This document shows, piece by piece, positions 16,748 through 24,717 of a stretch of 64,000 nucleotides of DNA. The position numbers and the translations under genes were made by a program. The notes under the pieces were generated by a model. It searched no databases and had not been told where the DNA came from. It worked only from the letters and a program-made list of their open reading frames with translations. How positions within the stretch are numbered: position 1 is the stretch's first letter; the number at the start of each line of letters is the position of its first letter. The DNA is from Vicinamibacterales bacterium (lineage in GTDB: Bacteria > Acidobacteriota > Vicinamibacteria > Vicinamibacterales > UBA2999). The stretch covers positions 310,001 through 374,000 of the forward strand of contig JAWKHS010000006.1 of NCBI GenBank assembly GCA_041394705.1, read 5' to 3'.

Positions 16748-17191
16748 CTAGGCGCCGAATTGCCGCAGGTGGTGATCGGTGTGCTTGTGAATCAGCGCGC
16801 CCCAGTCGTCTGAGGTCATCCGGCCGAAGACGGGATGTGTCGCGGCCAGACTCACCCGCCCATCGAACCGGGCAAGAAGCGCGACGAACGTCTCGAGTTC
16901 CCTCGCCAGGTCCGCGCCCGAGGTTCGCGCCAGCAGTTCCGGGGCCGTCGGTGCGCTCTTGGGCATCGGAAGCAGGTGGATCACGAGATACCGGACGGGC
17001 GCCCATCTGAGAATCGAGGGCGCCTTCGCGTGGACCGTGAGGTCGCCCAAGGCCATCCGCATCGAGTCGTTCAGATGGGCCACCATGCCCGAGACGCCGA
17101 ACTGGCCCCACCGAGCGCGGTGCCCTGGCGTGAGGGCACCGGCCCGCATGACGAGCGCCGTGCGGGCCGGGTGGTTCCAGATGGTGGCCAT
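16748..17191 (-). CDS. DUF1569/DinB-like protein
   Basis: The 147-residue protein resembles the DUF1569 branch of the DinB superfamily: WGQFGVSGMVAHLNDSMRMALG, HPVFGRMTSDDW and a C-terminal IHKHTDHHLRQFG with the metal-binding histidines. The function is unknown. The start ATG has no Shine-Dalgarno. A TACGAT box 8 nt upstream forms the loop of a perfect hexamer palindrome. Confidence 0.85.
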   Translation of the reverse strand: MATIWNHPARTALVMRAGALTPGHRARWGQFGVSGMVAHLNDSMRMALGDLTVHAKAPSILRWAPVRYLVIHLLPMPKSAPTAPELLARTSGADLARELETFVALLARFDGRVSLAATHPVFGRMTSDDWGALIHKHTDHHLRQFGA

Positions 17192-17193
17192 GT

Positions 17194-17211
17194 GTGCGCA
17201 TCGTAGCGCAC
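17194..17211 (-). promoter_or_regulatory. Palindrome around the -10 box of the DUF1569-like gene
   Basis: GTGCGC (17194-17199) and GCGCAC (17206-17211) are perfect inverted arms. The six bases between them, read on the minus strand, are TACGAT, placed 8 nt before the ATG as a -10 box would be. A dimeric repressor site on the -10 is the simplest reading. Confidence 0.5.
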
Positions 17212-17248
17212 GGCGGCCCTCCAGAGCGGGCGATCTCCTGTACCGGTG

Positions 17249-17788
17249 CTAGGCGGCGGCCGCCTGGAACGAGAGCAGGATCGTCACCTCGTCGCCGACC
17301 AGGAATCCGCCTGTTTCGAGAGCCGCGTTCCACAGAAGGCCGTAGTCCTTGCGGTTGACCGTGAACTCGGCCTCGAATGCGATCTTCTTGTTGCCCCACG
17401 GATCCGTGGCTTCCCCCAGGTACGTGACCGGGACCTCGATTGAGCGGGTGATGTCGCGGATGGTGAAGTCCCCCGTCACGGCATAGGTGTTCGAACCTGT
17501 GGTCCGAACGGCGGTGCTGACGAACCTGAGCGTCGGGAACTGCTCGACTCCGAAGAAGTCGTTGGAGCGGAGATGGGCGTCGCGATCCGGCGTGTTGGTG
17601 TCGATGCTGGCGGCCTGGATGGTGACGTCGACCCGGGACTGGGCGGGGTTCTCGAGGTCGAGCTCGATCTGGCCCGAGAAGTCGCTGAACCGGCCTCGCA
17701 CCTTGGTGATGAGGTGCCGGACCTGGAAGGCGACCTCGGAGTGGGTCTTGTCGATGGCGAACGTCTTGACGGCGACCTGACTGATCAT
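17249..17788 (-). CDS. YceI family protein
   Basis: The 179-residue protein has the YceI lipocalin-like barrel: FAIDKTHSEVAFQVRHLITKVRGRFSDFSG, IDTNTPDRDAHLRSNDFF, TIRDITRSIEVPVTYLG and FTVNRKDYGLLWN. YceI proteins bind polyprenyl or similar lipid chains. There is no clear signal peptide, so it may be cytoplasmic. It lies downstream of the marR gene on the same strand, with its own promoter and an operator-like motif shared with marR, so MarR control is likely. Confidence 0.93.
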   Translation of the reverse strand: MISQVAVKTFAIDKTHSEVAFQVRHLITKVRGRFSDFSGQIELDLENPAQSRVDVTIQAASIDTNTPDRDAHLRSNDFFGVEQFPTLRFVSTAVRTTGSNTYAVTGDFTIRDITRSIEVPVTYLGEATDPWGNKKIAFEAEFTVNRKDYGLLWNAALETGGFLVGDEVTILLSFQAAAA

Positions 17789-17799
17789 GAGTGTGCCCC

Positions 17800-17834
17800 T
17801 TTATAAAGTGATGACGTTAAGAGTGTAAACACAT
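17800..17834 (-). promoter_or_regulatory. yceI promoter with MarR operator motif
   Basis: On the minus strand TATAAA (17805-17800) is a good -10. The hexamer 17 nt upstream is TTACAC and lies inside ATGTGTTTACACTCT (17834-17820). The same motif, ATGTGTTTAGACATT, lies just upstream of marR at 18353-18367, with 12 of 15 positions identical. The AT-rich patch stands out from its surroundings. Confidence 0.65.
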
Positions 17835-17870
17835 TTATGGCCTGGCTATTCCTGGCAGATTCTCAGCGCT

Positions 17871-18341
17871 CTAGTCCTCGCCGTTGCGCACGTCGGCGAG
17901 CGTATCTGCCAGCTGCCGGAGGGCTTCCGGCCTCACGTGCGCCAGCCTGGCTCGGTGGGCGGCCCTGAGCTCGAGGTCCAGCCCGTCGACGACTTCTCTG
18001 CCTCGCCGCGTGATCATCGTTCGAACGAGCCGGCGGTCGGCATCCATCCTCTGGCGAAAAACCAGGCCGTCCCGTTCCATTCTGTCAAGCAGCCGCGTGA
18101 CGTCCGGCACCGGCGTGACCAGACGAGCGCCAATCTCGTGGCGGCACAGGCCGTCCGACCCGGCGCCACGGAGGATGCGGAGGACGTTGTACTGGGTGGG
18201 GGTGATGCCCTTTGGCTTGAGCAGGCGGGCGAACGCCCGCTCCAGGACGGCGGCTGTTCTGGCGATGCTGACGTGGACCTCCTCTTCGATGAGGTCGAAG
18301 GGCTTGCCCTGTTTCAGCTCTTCGTAGAGCGGCTTGCTCAT
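17871..18341 (-). CDS. MarR family transcriptional regulator
   Basis: The 156-residue winged-helix protein has the MarR core. ITPTQYNVLRILRGAG leads to a recognition region (CRHEIGARLVTPVPDVTRLLDRMERDGLV) and a wing (RQRMDADRRLVRTMITRRG). It probably represses itself and yceI, since the same motif lies upstream of both start codons. The ligand is unknown; MarR proteins often respond to phenolic compounds or oxidants. Confidence 0.92.
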   Translation of the reverse strand: MSKPLYEELKQGKPFDLIEEEVHVSIARTAAVLERAFARLLKPKGITPTQYNVLRILRGAGSDGLCRHEIGARLVTPVPDVTRLLDRMERDGLVFRQRMDADRRLVRTMITRRGREVVDGLDLELRAAHRARLAHVRPEALRQLADTLADVRNGED

Positions 18342-18352
18342 GTCACGACGAT

Positions 18353-18367
18353 ATGTGTTTAGACATT
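18353..18367. promoter_or_regulatory. MarR operator motif upstream of marR
   Basis: ATGTGTTTAGACATT has dyad arms ATGT/ACAT. It lies 12 nt upstream of the marR ATG and matches 12 of 15 bases of the motif in the yceI promoter. Position and symmetry fit autoregulation. Confidence 0.6.
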
Positions 18368-18418
18368 AACTGTCAACCTTGAAGTCGCCGTGTATCGAGA
18401 GGGATGTCGTTTTTCGTG

Positions 18419-19615
18419 TCAGGGCGTGAAGCTGGCCAGACCGGACACTGTCACCTGGTCGAGCTTCAGCAGCACATGAATCAGCAGGTCGACGGCCCCG
18501 TCGAAGTCGGTCCGCTGGATGATGCCGTTGTGACCATGCAGATAGCGGGTCGGGACGGTCATGTTCACCGAAGGTCGCCCCGTGTCGTAGCGCTGGATCT
18601 CGGCGCCGTCCTCCCCATATCCGGTCAGAACGTCGGGCTGGAGGGGAATGCCCTGAGCGCCCGCGACGTCGAAAAAGAAGTCCCGGAGCTTCCGGTTCGG
18701 AATCATCGAGCTGTCGAGCATGAACACCCCGGGTCCGCCACCCAGCCGTTCCTGCGCCTGGGTCGGTCCGATCGCCGGGTAGTCGGCCGAGACGCCGGCC
18801 TCGATTGAGATGCCAAGGTCCGGACGGGCCTTGTCCACGGCCGTCTGCGCCCCCCGAAGGCCGATTTCCTCCTGGGTCGTCGCCACCCAGATCACGTGCG
18901 CCGGCAACCGGAGGCCCTCGGCCCTGATGCGGCGGGCGGCGGCGATCATCACGGCCAAGCCGACGCGGTCGTCCCAGGCCTTCCCTGCATAGCGACCATT
19001 GGCCATCGCGTGAAAGGCCGTCAGCGGCGCCATGCCGTCGCCTGGGCGGATGCCCATGCGCGCGACCTCCTCGCGCGACGATGCGCCGACGTCGAAGAAG
19101 GTCTGGTCGAGCGGCCAGACGGCGCCACGCTCGGCCGGTGACATGACGTGGGTGGTCCGGAGGCCGCTGATCGCGGTCACTGGACCGTTCCGCCCGAGCA
19201 CGGTCCAGCGCTGGTCTGGGAGGGCCTGCTCGAGGATGCCGCCCAGGGTCTTCGCCCGGAGAAAGCCGTCGGGCGTCACGTACTGCACCATCAGGCCCAC
19301 CTCGTCCAGGTGGGCCGTGACCAGGACGCGCGGGCCTTCCACGGCGCCCGGCAGCGTCGCCAGGACGCCGCCCAGGCCGTCGTACTCGATGGTCGCTCCG
19401 AGCGCCGAGTACTCGCGCACCACGATTCTGCGCACGTCTTCCTCGAAGCCGGGCGGGCCGGGTGCCTCTGAGAGCACTCGCAGCAGATCGACGGTGGCGT
19501 CACCGGCGGCGGCCGGCTGCGTCGCGGCCGCCGCCGCCGGAGGTGCCGCGGTGACGGCGGCACCCGCGCTCAGGGCGGCCAGGAACGCGCGGCGGGATGG
19601 GACGCGGGTGGGCAT
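18419..19615 (-). CDS. M42 family aminopeptidase, Tat-exported
   Basis: The 398-residue protein starts with a twin-arginine signal (PSRRAFLAALSAGAAVTAAP). The M42 di-metal site is visible as TAHLDEVG (His), GKAWDDRVG (bridging Asp), TTQEEIGLRGA (Glu pair) and the C-terminal RYLHGHNG (His). M42 enzymes are usually cytoplasmic tetrahedral aminopeptidases, so an exported member is less common. The ATG at 19615 was chosen for its GGAGG site and the signal peptide. It lies 20 nt downstream of the SDR gene on the same strand, probably one operon. Confidence 0.9.
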   Translation of the reverse strand: MPTRVPSRRAFLAALSAGAAVTAAPPAAAAATQPAAAGDATVDLLRVLSEAPGPPGFEEDVRRIVVREYSALGATIEYDGLGGVLATLPGAVEGPRVLVTAHLDEVGLMVQYVTPDGFLRAKTLGGILEQALPDQRWTVLGRNGPVTAISGLRTTHVMSPAERGAVWPLDQTFFDVGASSREEVARMGIRPGDGMAPLTAFHAMANGRYAGKAWDDRVGLAVMIAAARRIRAEGLRLPAHVIWVATTQEEIGLRGAQTAVDKARPDLGISIEAGVSADYPAIGPTQAQERLGGGPGVFMLDSSMIPNRKLRDFFFDVAGAQGIPLQPDVLTGYGEDGAEIQRYDTGRPSVNMTVPTRYLHGHNGIIQRTDFDGAVDLLIHVLLKLDQVTVSGLASFTP

Positions 19616-19635
19616 GGCGGGTCCTCCAGGTCGGA

Positions 19636-20376
19636 TCACTTCAGGTGACGGCCGCCATCGACGCGGATGGTCTCGCCGGTGACGAAGTCGGTCTCGCACA
19701 GATAGCGCACGGCGCGGGCGATCTCGGCGGCGCCACCCCATCGTCCCAGCGGGGTGGCCCGCTCGACCGCGGCCGCTTCCTCAGGGGACGTCCCGGGCGG
19801 AGGCTCGATGGGTCCCGGGGCAATGGCATTCACGAGTATGGCATCGCGAGCCAGTTCAAGGGCCAGTCCTTCAGACAGGGCTTTGACACCAGCTTTGGCC
19901 ACGTAGTAGGGCAGGTAGCCCTCGTACCTCGGCCGGCCGCTGGCCACGAGCCAGTCGGCGACGTTCACGATGCGCCCTCCGCCGGCGACCCGGAGGTGCG
20001 GCACCGCCGCCCGGCTGACGAGGAACGACGCCCTGAGATCGACGGCCATCTGGGCATCCCACTCCGCGGGGCCAACCTCGTCGAACGGGACGCGCTCGTA
20101 CACCGAGGCGAGATTCACCACCACGTCCAGCCGGCCCAGCGCGGCGACCGTGTCGTCCACGACGGTGCGGCAGGCGTCGTCGCTCGCCAGATCGGCGCGC
20201 AGCGTGCAGGCCCGGCGGCCGAGGGCCCGGACCGCCGCCGCGGTCTTCTCGGCGGCCTCGGACGACCTGCGGTACGTCAGCGCGACGTCGGCGCCGGCGC
20301 CTGCCAGCGTCGTGGCGACGGCGTCCCCCATTCGCGCCCCTCCCGTGACCAGCGCCACGCGTCCCCGAAGCTCCAC
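19636..20376 (-). CDS. SDR family oxidoreductase, pteridine reductase-like
   Basis: The 246-residue Rossmann protein reads GGARMGDAVA where classical SDRs have TGxxxGIG. It has VNLAS for NNAG, and DWL where the catalytic Ser usually lies before YYVAKAG. These deviations match FolM/PTR1-like pteridine reductases. The catalytic YxxxK is intact and the C-terminus is GETIRVDGG. NADPH preference is suggested by the TYRRSSE segment. The start is a GTG with GGGAGGG upstream. It is divergent from the secreted unknown at 20425. Confidence 0.85.
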   Translation of the reverse strand: MELRGRVALVTGGARMGDAVATTLAGAGADVALTYRRSSEAAEKTAAAVRALGRRACTLRADLASDDACRTVVDDTVAALGRLDVVVNLASVYERVPFDEVGPAEWDAQMAVDLRASFLVSRAAVPHLRVAGGGRIVNVADWLVASGRPRYEGYLPYYVAKAGVKALSEGLALELARDAILVNAIAPGPIEPPPGTSPEEAAAVERATPLGRWGGAAEIARAVRYLCETDFVTGETIRVDGGRHLK

Positions 20377-20424
20377 GCGCTCCCTCCCGCCGGCATGTTA
20401 CCCGCTCGCGGTATTCTCGGAACC

Positions 20425-21120
20425 GTGACTGCCGGGGCGTCGGCACGGGCGGCGGTGGCTGCGGCTTCGTTCTCGATGGCGGTGGCGCTGGCGGCCGGGC
20501 CGGCAGGCGGCGCCCTCGAGACGGACATCGGCCTCGAGGCCATCGACCATGCGATAGCCTTCGCGCAGCAGGCTGAACGCGCGGAACGTCAAGCCTTCCA
20601 CGACGGCTACGACCGCTTCCCCGGCGATGCCGTCCGGCGGGTGTCCCTCGTCTCGGAGTACCGCCGCGTCGTCCTTCTGGTGGAGGAGAAGCGGCGGCTG
20701 CTGGATCGCGGCTACGGACGACGCCAGATGATCGACGCGCTCCGGCCCTGGCGGGGGCTCCTGGAGGTGATCGTGGAGCTCCAGTTCCATCCGCAGAACA
20801 CCTACATCGGGGTGCCACCCGTCGACGTGCTCATCGTGCCGCTCGATGCCCCCGGGTCGCCGACGCCGCACGTCGCTGAGAGCACCGATCGCAGACCCCA
20901 CTTCGGCGCGTATTGGGACCCGACGCCGATGGACGCGCCATGGTGGCCGTTTCCCCCGCCGACCGCCCCCGTCCTGAACGGCACCGAGCCGCTGACCGGC
21001 GGCTGGGTCCACGCCCGCTTCGATGCGCACGCCCTGGGCGGCGGTCGCCACGAGGTCGTGATCCGGGACGGCACGGCCACGCTCGGCCGCGCGTCGTTCG
21101 ACTTCGACGCCGTGCGCTAG
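20425..21120 (+). CDS. Hypothetical exported protein
   Basis: I do not recognise this protein. It begins with an Ala-rich hydrophobic segment that looks like a signal peptide (SFSMAVALAAGPAGG). A helical region follows (HAIAFAQQAERAERQAFHDG, EYRRVVLLVEEKRRLLD), then a proline-rich C-terminal half. The start is uncertain: GTG at 20425 (231 residues) follows a TATTCT-like box, while an ATG at 20395 would add 10 residues. The gene is divergent from the SDR gene and stands alone. Confidence 0.7.
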   Translation: MTAGASARAAVAAASFSMAVALAAGPAGGALETDIGLEAIDHAIAFAQQAERAERQAFHDGYDRFPGDAVRRVSLVSEYRRVVLLVEEKRRLLDRGYGRRQMIDALRPWRGLLEVIVELQFHPQNTYIGVPPVDVLIVPLDAPGSPTPHVAESTDRRPHFGAYWDPTPMDAPWWPFPPPTAPVLNGTEPLTGGWVHARFDAHALGGGRHEVVIRDGTATLGRASFDFDAVR

Positions 21121-21173
21121 CGGCCGCCGGGCGGTCCAGGTCGGCCGTGGACCCTGTGGCACAATCGAGAACC

Positions 21174-22526
21174 TTGGCTCGCCGGCGCCCGCTGTCGCCT
21201 TCGCAGTTCCTGGCCTTCACCTTCCTGGCCATGATCGCGGTGGGCAGCCTTCTGCTCTCGCTGCCGGTCTCGGCGGCCGAAGGCAGCCACCTGTCCCTGC
21301 TCGACGCCGCGTTCACCGCCGTCTCGGCAGTGTGCGTCACGGGCCTCATCGTGGTGGACACGGCGCGCGATCTCTCGGTCTTCGGCCAGGTCGTGGTGCT
21401 CGTCCTCATCCAGATTGGGGGCCTGGGCTACATGACGTTGAGCACGGTCCTCATCTCGGCGCTTGGCCGCACGGTGTCGCTGCAGGAACGGCTCACGCTG
21501 CAGGAAGCCCTCAACGCGCACGACATGGAGGGCCTGGTCCGGCTGGCCGCCACGGTGCTTCGGCTGACCCTCGTCTTCGAGCTCACGGGCGCCCTGGTGC
21601 TCGCGGCGTGGTGGTGGTCGTCGCTCGGCGCCGGGCCGGCCGTCTGGTTCGGGCTCTTCCATGCAGTGTCGGCGTTCAACAACGCGGGGTTCGCGCTCTG
21701 GAGCGACAACCTGATGCGCTGGCAGGGCGACCTCGTGGTGAACCTGGTCGTGACGACGCTGGTCGTGTCGGGCGGACTCGGGTTCTTCGTGTGGTCCGAG
21801 CTCCTCCAGCGGAAGGCCCTCGGACTGCGCCTCTCGATCCACACCCGCCTGGTGCTGCGCGCCACGCTGATGCTGATCGTGTTCGGGACGGTGGCGTTCC
21901 TGGCGCTCGAGTGGAGCAACCCGCGGACGCTCGCCGGCCTGCCGCTCGGCCAGAAGGTGCTGGCGTCCTACTTCCAGTCGGTGACGACGAGGACCGCGGG
22001 CTTCAACACCGTGGACATCGGCGCCCTGACGGTGCCGACCGTGTTCGTCGTGACGGTGCTGATGTTCATCGGCGCCTCCCCCGGAGGCACGGGCGGCGGC
22101 GTCAAGACGTCCACGTTCTCGATCACGCTGGCGGCGCTCTGGGCCACGGTACGGGGCGAGGACGACACCGTGATCTTCAAGCGGCGCCTCGCGCCCGAAC
22201 TCGTGGCGAAGGCGTTCTTCGTGTCGCTCATCGCGTTCGTGGCCGTGAACACGGTGGTCTGGGTGCTGCTCCTGACCGAGGGCCGCGACCTGATGCCGTC
22301 CCTGTTCGAGACCACGTCCGCCTTCGGCACGGTGGGGCTCTCGATGGGCCAGGCCGGGTCGGCGGTGAGTCTCTCGGCCTTCTTCTCGCCCGCCGGGAAG
22401 ATCCTCATCATGCTGATGATGTTCGTGGGCCGGCTGGGCCCCTTGACCCTGGCGATCGCCGTCGCGCGCCACGGCAGCTCGAAGCCGAAGCTCCGCTATC
22501 CGGAAGGCAAGGTCCTGGTCGGGTGA
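21174..22526 (+). CDS. ktrB: KtrB/TrkG-type potassium transporter subunit
   Basis: The roughly 450-residue membrane protein has the four-fold M1-P-M2 repeat of TrkH/KtrB transporters. P-loop segments read TAVSAVCVTGL, SAFNNAGFAL, TTRTAGFNTVD and TTSAFGTVGLSMG, with a selectivity Gly in each. The length fits KtrB more than the longer TrkH. No ATG lies near the conserved N-terminus. TTG at 21174 has a CACAAT box 8 nt upstream, while an in-frame GTG at 21156 adds six residues. The gating subunit follows after 4 nt. Confidence 0.93.
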   Translation: MARRRPLSPSQFLAFTFLAMIAVGSLLLSLPVSAAEGSHLSLLDAAFTAVSAVCVTGLIVVDTARDLSVFGQVVVLVLIQIGGLGYMTLSTVLISALGRTVSLQERLTLQEALNAHDMEGLVRLAATVLRLTLVFELTGALVLAAWWWSSLGAGPAVWFGLFHAVSAFNNAGFALWSDNLMRWQGDLVVNLVVTTLVVSGGLGFFVWSELLQRKALGLRLSIHTRLVLRATLMLIVFGTVAFLALEWSNPRTLAGLPLGQKVLASYFQSVTTRTAGFNTVDIGALTVPTVFVVTVLMFIGASPGGTGGGVKTSTFSITLAALWATVRGEDDTVIFKRRLAPELVAKAFFVSLIAFVAVNTVVWVLLLTEGRDLMPSLFETTSAFGTVGLSMGQAGSAVSLSAFFSPAGKILIMLMMFVGRLGPLTLAIAVARHGSSKPKLRYPEGKVLVG

Positions 22527-22530
22527 CGCC

Positions 22531-23223
22531 ATGACGAAACGCACGTTCGCTGTGATCGGCCTGGGGCGCTTCGGCGCCGCCATGGCCACGACGCTCTCCC
22601 AGCTCGGCCACGAGGTGATCGGCATCGACGGGAGCGACGATCGAGTCAACGCGCTCGCCGACCAGGTGTCGCAGACGGTGAAGCTCGACGCCACCGACGA
22701 CCGGGCCCTGCGTGCCGCCGGCATCCAGGACGTGGACGTCGCGATCGTCTCCATCGGCGAGAACATCGAGGCCAGCCTCCTCGTGGTCACGCTCATCAAG
22801 GAGCTCGGCATCGAGGACATCGTGGCCAAGGCGGTGACGCCCCTGCACGGCCGGATTCTCGAGAAGCTCGGCGTGAGGCGCGTCGTGTTCCCCGAACGCG
22901 AGATGGCGATCCGCGTCGCCCACAGCCTCGTCATCCCGAACGTGCTCGACTACATCGAGCTCTCCGGAGACATCTCGATCGTCGAGGTCCCGGCGCCCGC
23001 CGAGTTCGTGGGCAAGTCGCTGCGCGAGATCGGCCTGCGCGCCAAGTACGGCCTGACCACGATCGCGATCCGCCGGGCGGACGCCGGGCAGCCGGGCGGT
23101 TTCCGCACGCTGTCACCGGGACCCGACGACACCGTCGAGGAAGGGGACGTCCTCGCGCTGCTCGGCAGCCACGAACGTCTCGGTCAACTCGAGAAGCTCC
23201 TCGAGCCCCACCGCGGCCATTGA
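22531..23223 (+). CDS. ktrA: KtrA/TrkA-type gating subunit
   Basis: The 230-residue cytoplasmic protein has an RCK-N domain (about 5-130) with GLGRFG and an acidic residue after the second strand (IGIDGSDDR), fitting NAD(H) or adenine nucleotide binding. An RCK-C domain (about 140-220) follows. It forms the ring that gates the KtrB transporter encoded 4 nt upstream. The size and single RCK unit match KtrA; E. coli-type TrkA has two units. Confidence 0.94.
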   Translation: MTKRTFAVIGLGRFGAAMATTLSQLGHEVIGIDGSDDRVNALADQVSQTVKLDATDDRALRAAGIQDVDVAIVSIGENIEASLLVVTLIKELGIEDIVAKAVTPLHGRILEKLGVRRVVFPEREMAIRVAHSLVIPNVLDYIELSGDISIVEVPAPAEFVGKSLREIGLRAKYGLTTIAIRRADAGQPGGFRTLSPGPDDTVEEGDVLALLGSHERLGQLEKLLEPHRGH

Positions 23224-23407
23224 TGGCCGTATTCGCGGCTTACCATCCGCGTAAGGCGTTTCGCGCGCCGTAAGGGCCGCGGCCACGGCTACGCCGCGCC
23301 GTGGCGCGTCCGCGGGGGAAACCCGTCGTCTGGCGACTGGCGTGGATCGTGCGAAGGGCGGCAGGCTGCCGCTGTCGTCCCGACGGACCGGCCGCAAAGG
23401 AGATCCC

Positions 23408-23893
23408 ATGCGACGAATGATGATGTACGTGGCCGCCGCGGCGGTCGTGGGGCTGGGCGCGACGACCGATGCCAGCGCACAGACGTACCGCCTGACGGCG
23501 GTGTTGTCCGGGGCCAACGAGACGCCAGCAGCCGTCGTCACCGGCGCCACGGGCACGGCTGAAGTGTTCGTGAACGTGGCGACCGAGACCATCACGTACA
23601 GGGTCGAGGTCTTCAATCTGCCGAGCGGCGCCGTGGGCGGGCACTTCCATGTGGGCGGGCCCGGCGTCGGCGGCCCGGTCGTGATCGACCTGGCGCCGCC
23701 CGCCAACGTCTCGAACGACTTCGTGCTGGCGGGCACGGTCAACCCATCGTCGCTGCGGGCGCGGCCCGACCAGGGCATCCGCACCTTCGAGGACTTCGTG
23801 CAGTCGCTGGTCGCCGGGCAGGTCTACGTCAACATCCACTCCGCCGTGAATCCCGGCGGCGAGACCCGCGGACAGCTCACCGTTTCGCAGTAG
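23408..23893 (+). CDS. CHRD domain exported protein
   Basis: The 161-residue protein has a signal peptide (MRRMMMYVAAAAVVGLGATTDASA) and one CHRD domain (about 28-160). Hallmarks are LSGANETPAA, GGHFHVGGPGVGGPVV and VYVNIHSAVNPGGETRGQL. CHRD domains occur in chordin and in many exported bacterial proteins of unknown role. An AAGGAGATCCC ribosome site fixes the ATG at 23408. The 184-nt gap upstream holds GC-rich inverted repeats but no riboswitch I can name. Confidence 0.9.
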   Translation: MRRMMMYVAAAAVVGLGATTDASAQTYRLTAVLSGANETPAAVVTGATGTAEVFVNVATETITYRVEVFNLPSGAVGGHFHVGGPGVGGPVVIDLAPPANVSNDFVLAGTVNPSSLRARPDQGIRTFEDFVQSLVAGQVYVNIHSAVNPGGETRGQLTVSQ

Positions 23894-23971
23894 CGCGCGC
23901 GGTCGCGCAGACGCGTCCTCCGGCCCGCCACGCGCGCGGGCCGGGCGGGCGACCCGGGCAGGGCCAACGCG

Positions 23972-23977
23972 TATACT
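23972..23977 (+). promoter_or_regulatory. -10 box (TATACT) for the glycosyltransferase genes
   Basis: TATACT ends 10 nt before the ATG at 23988, with no Shine-Dalgarno in between. Transcription would start within a few bases of the start codon. Confidence 0.6.
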
Positions 23978-23987
23978 CGATGGTCGC

Positions 23988-24701
23988 ATGAAGCTGACCG
24001 TCGTCATGCCCTGCTACAACGAGCGGGCCACGATCCGCGACATCGTCGCGCGGGTACAGGACGTCGATCTCGGCGAGGTCGGCAAGGAAATCCTGATCGT
24101 GGACGACGGCTCGAAGGACGGCACGCGCGACATCCTGGCCACGCTCGACGGCCAGGGTGGCGTGCGGGTGCTGCTGCAGCCCGTGAACCAGGGGAAGGGC
24201 GCGGCGGTCGCCCGCGGCTTCAAGGAAGCCACCGGCGACATCGTCATCATCCAGGACGCCGACCTCGAGTACGACCCCCGCGAGTATCCGCTGCTGCTGC
24301 GCCCGATCCTCGAAGGCCGTGCCGACGTCGTCTACGGATCGCGGTTCCTCGGCGCCCAGGGCGGCCACCGCGTGCTCTACTTCTGGCATTCCGTGGGGAA
24401 CCGGGCGCTGACGCTCCTCTCGAACGCCATCACGGACCTGAACCTGACCGACATGGAGACCTGCTACAAGGTCTTCGTGCGGGACGTCGCGCAACGGCTT
24501 GATCTGCAGTCGCGCGATTTCGGCATCGAGCCCGAGATCACGTGCAAGATCGCCAGGATGCGCGCCCGCGTGTTCGAAGTGCCGATCTCCTACAACGGCC
24601 GCACGTACGAGGAAGGCAAGAAGATCGGCATCAAGGACGCCTTCAAGGCCGTCTACACGCTGATCCGGTTCGCCCGCTGGTCGCCCGCGGCCGGTCGCTG
24701 A
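23988..24701 (+). CDS. GT2 family glycosyltransferase, dolichol-phosphate-mannose-synthase-like
   Basis: The 237-residue GT-A protein opens with LTVVMPCYNERATI and carries ILIVDDGSKDGT, an IIQDADLEYDP DxD region (about residues 85-95) and a C-terminal ISYNGRTYEEGKKIG, typical of DPM1-type enzymes. There is no C-terminal membrane segment. It likely transfers a sugar from a nucleotide sugar to polyprenyl phosphate. The gene 16 nt downstream is a GT-C-like membrane protein, which could use such a lipid-linked sugar. Confidence 0.93.
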   Translation: MKLTVVMPCYNERATIRDIVARVQDVDLGEVGKEILIVDDGSKDGTRDILATLDGQGGVRVLLQPVNQGKGAAVARGFKEATGDIVIIQDADLEYDPREYPLLLRPILEGRADVVYGSRFLGAQGGHRVLYFWHSVGNRALTLLSNAITDLNLTDMETCYKVFVRDVAQRLDLQSRDFGIEPEITCKIARMRARVFEVPISYNGRTYEEGKKIGIKDAFKAVYTLIRFARWSPAAGR

Positions 24702-24717
24702 CACCGCCGGCCGCGAG

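Noticed and set aside
23224..23407. Riboswitch (c-di-GMP or cobalamin type) upstream of the CHRD gene
   Set aside because: The leader is GC-rich and has inverted repeats, but I could not match any conserved aptamer core.
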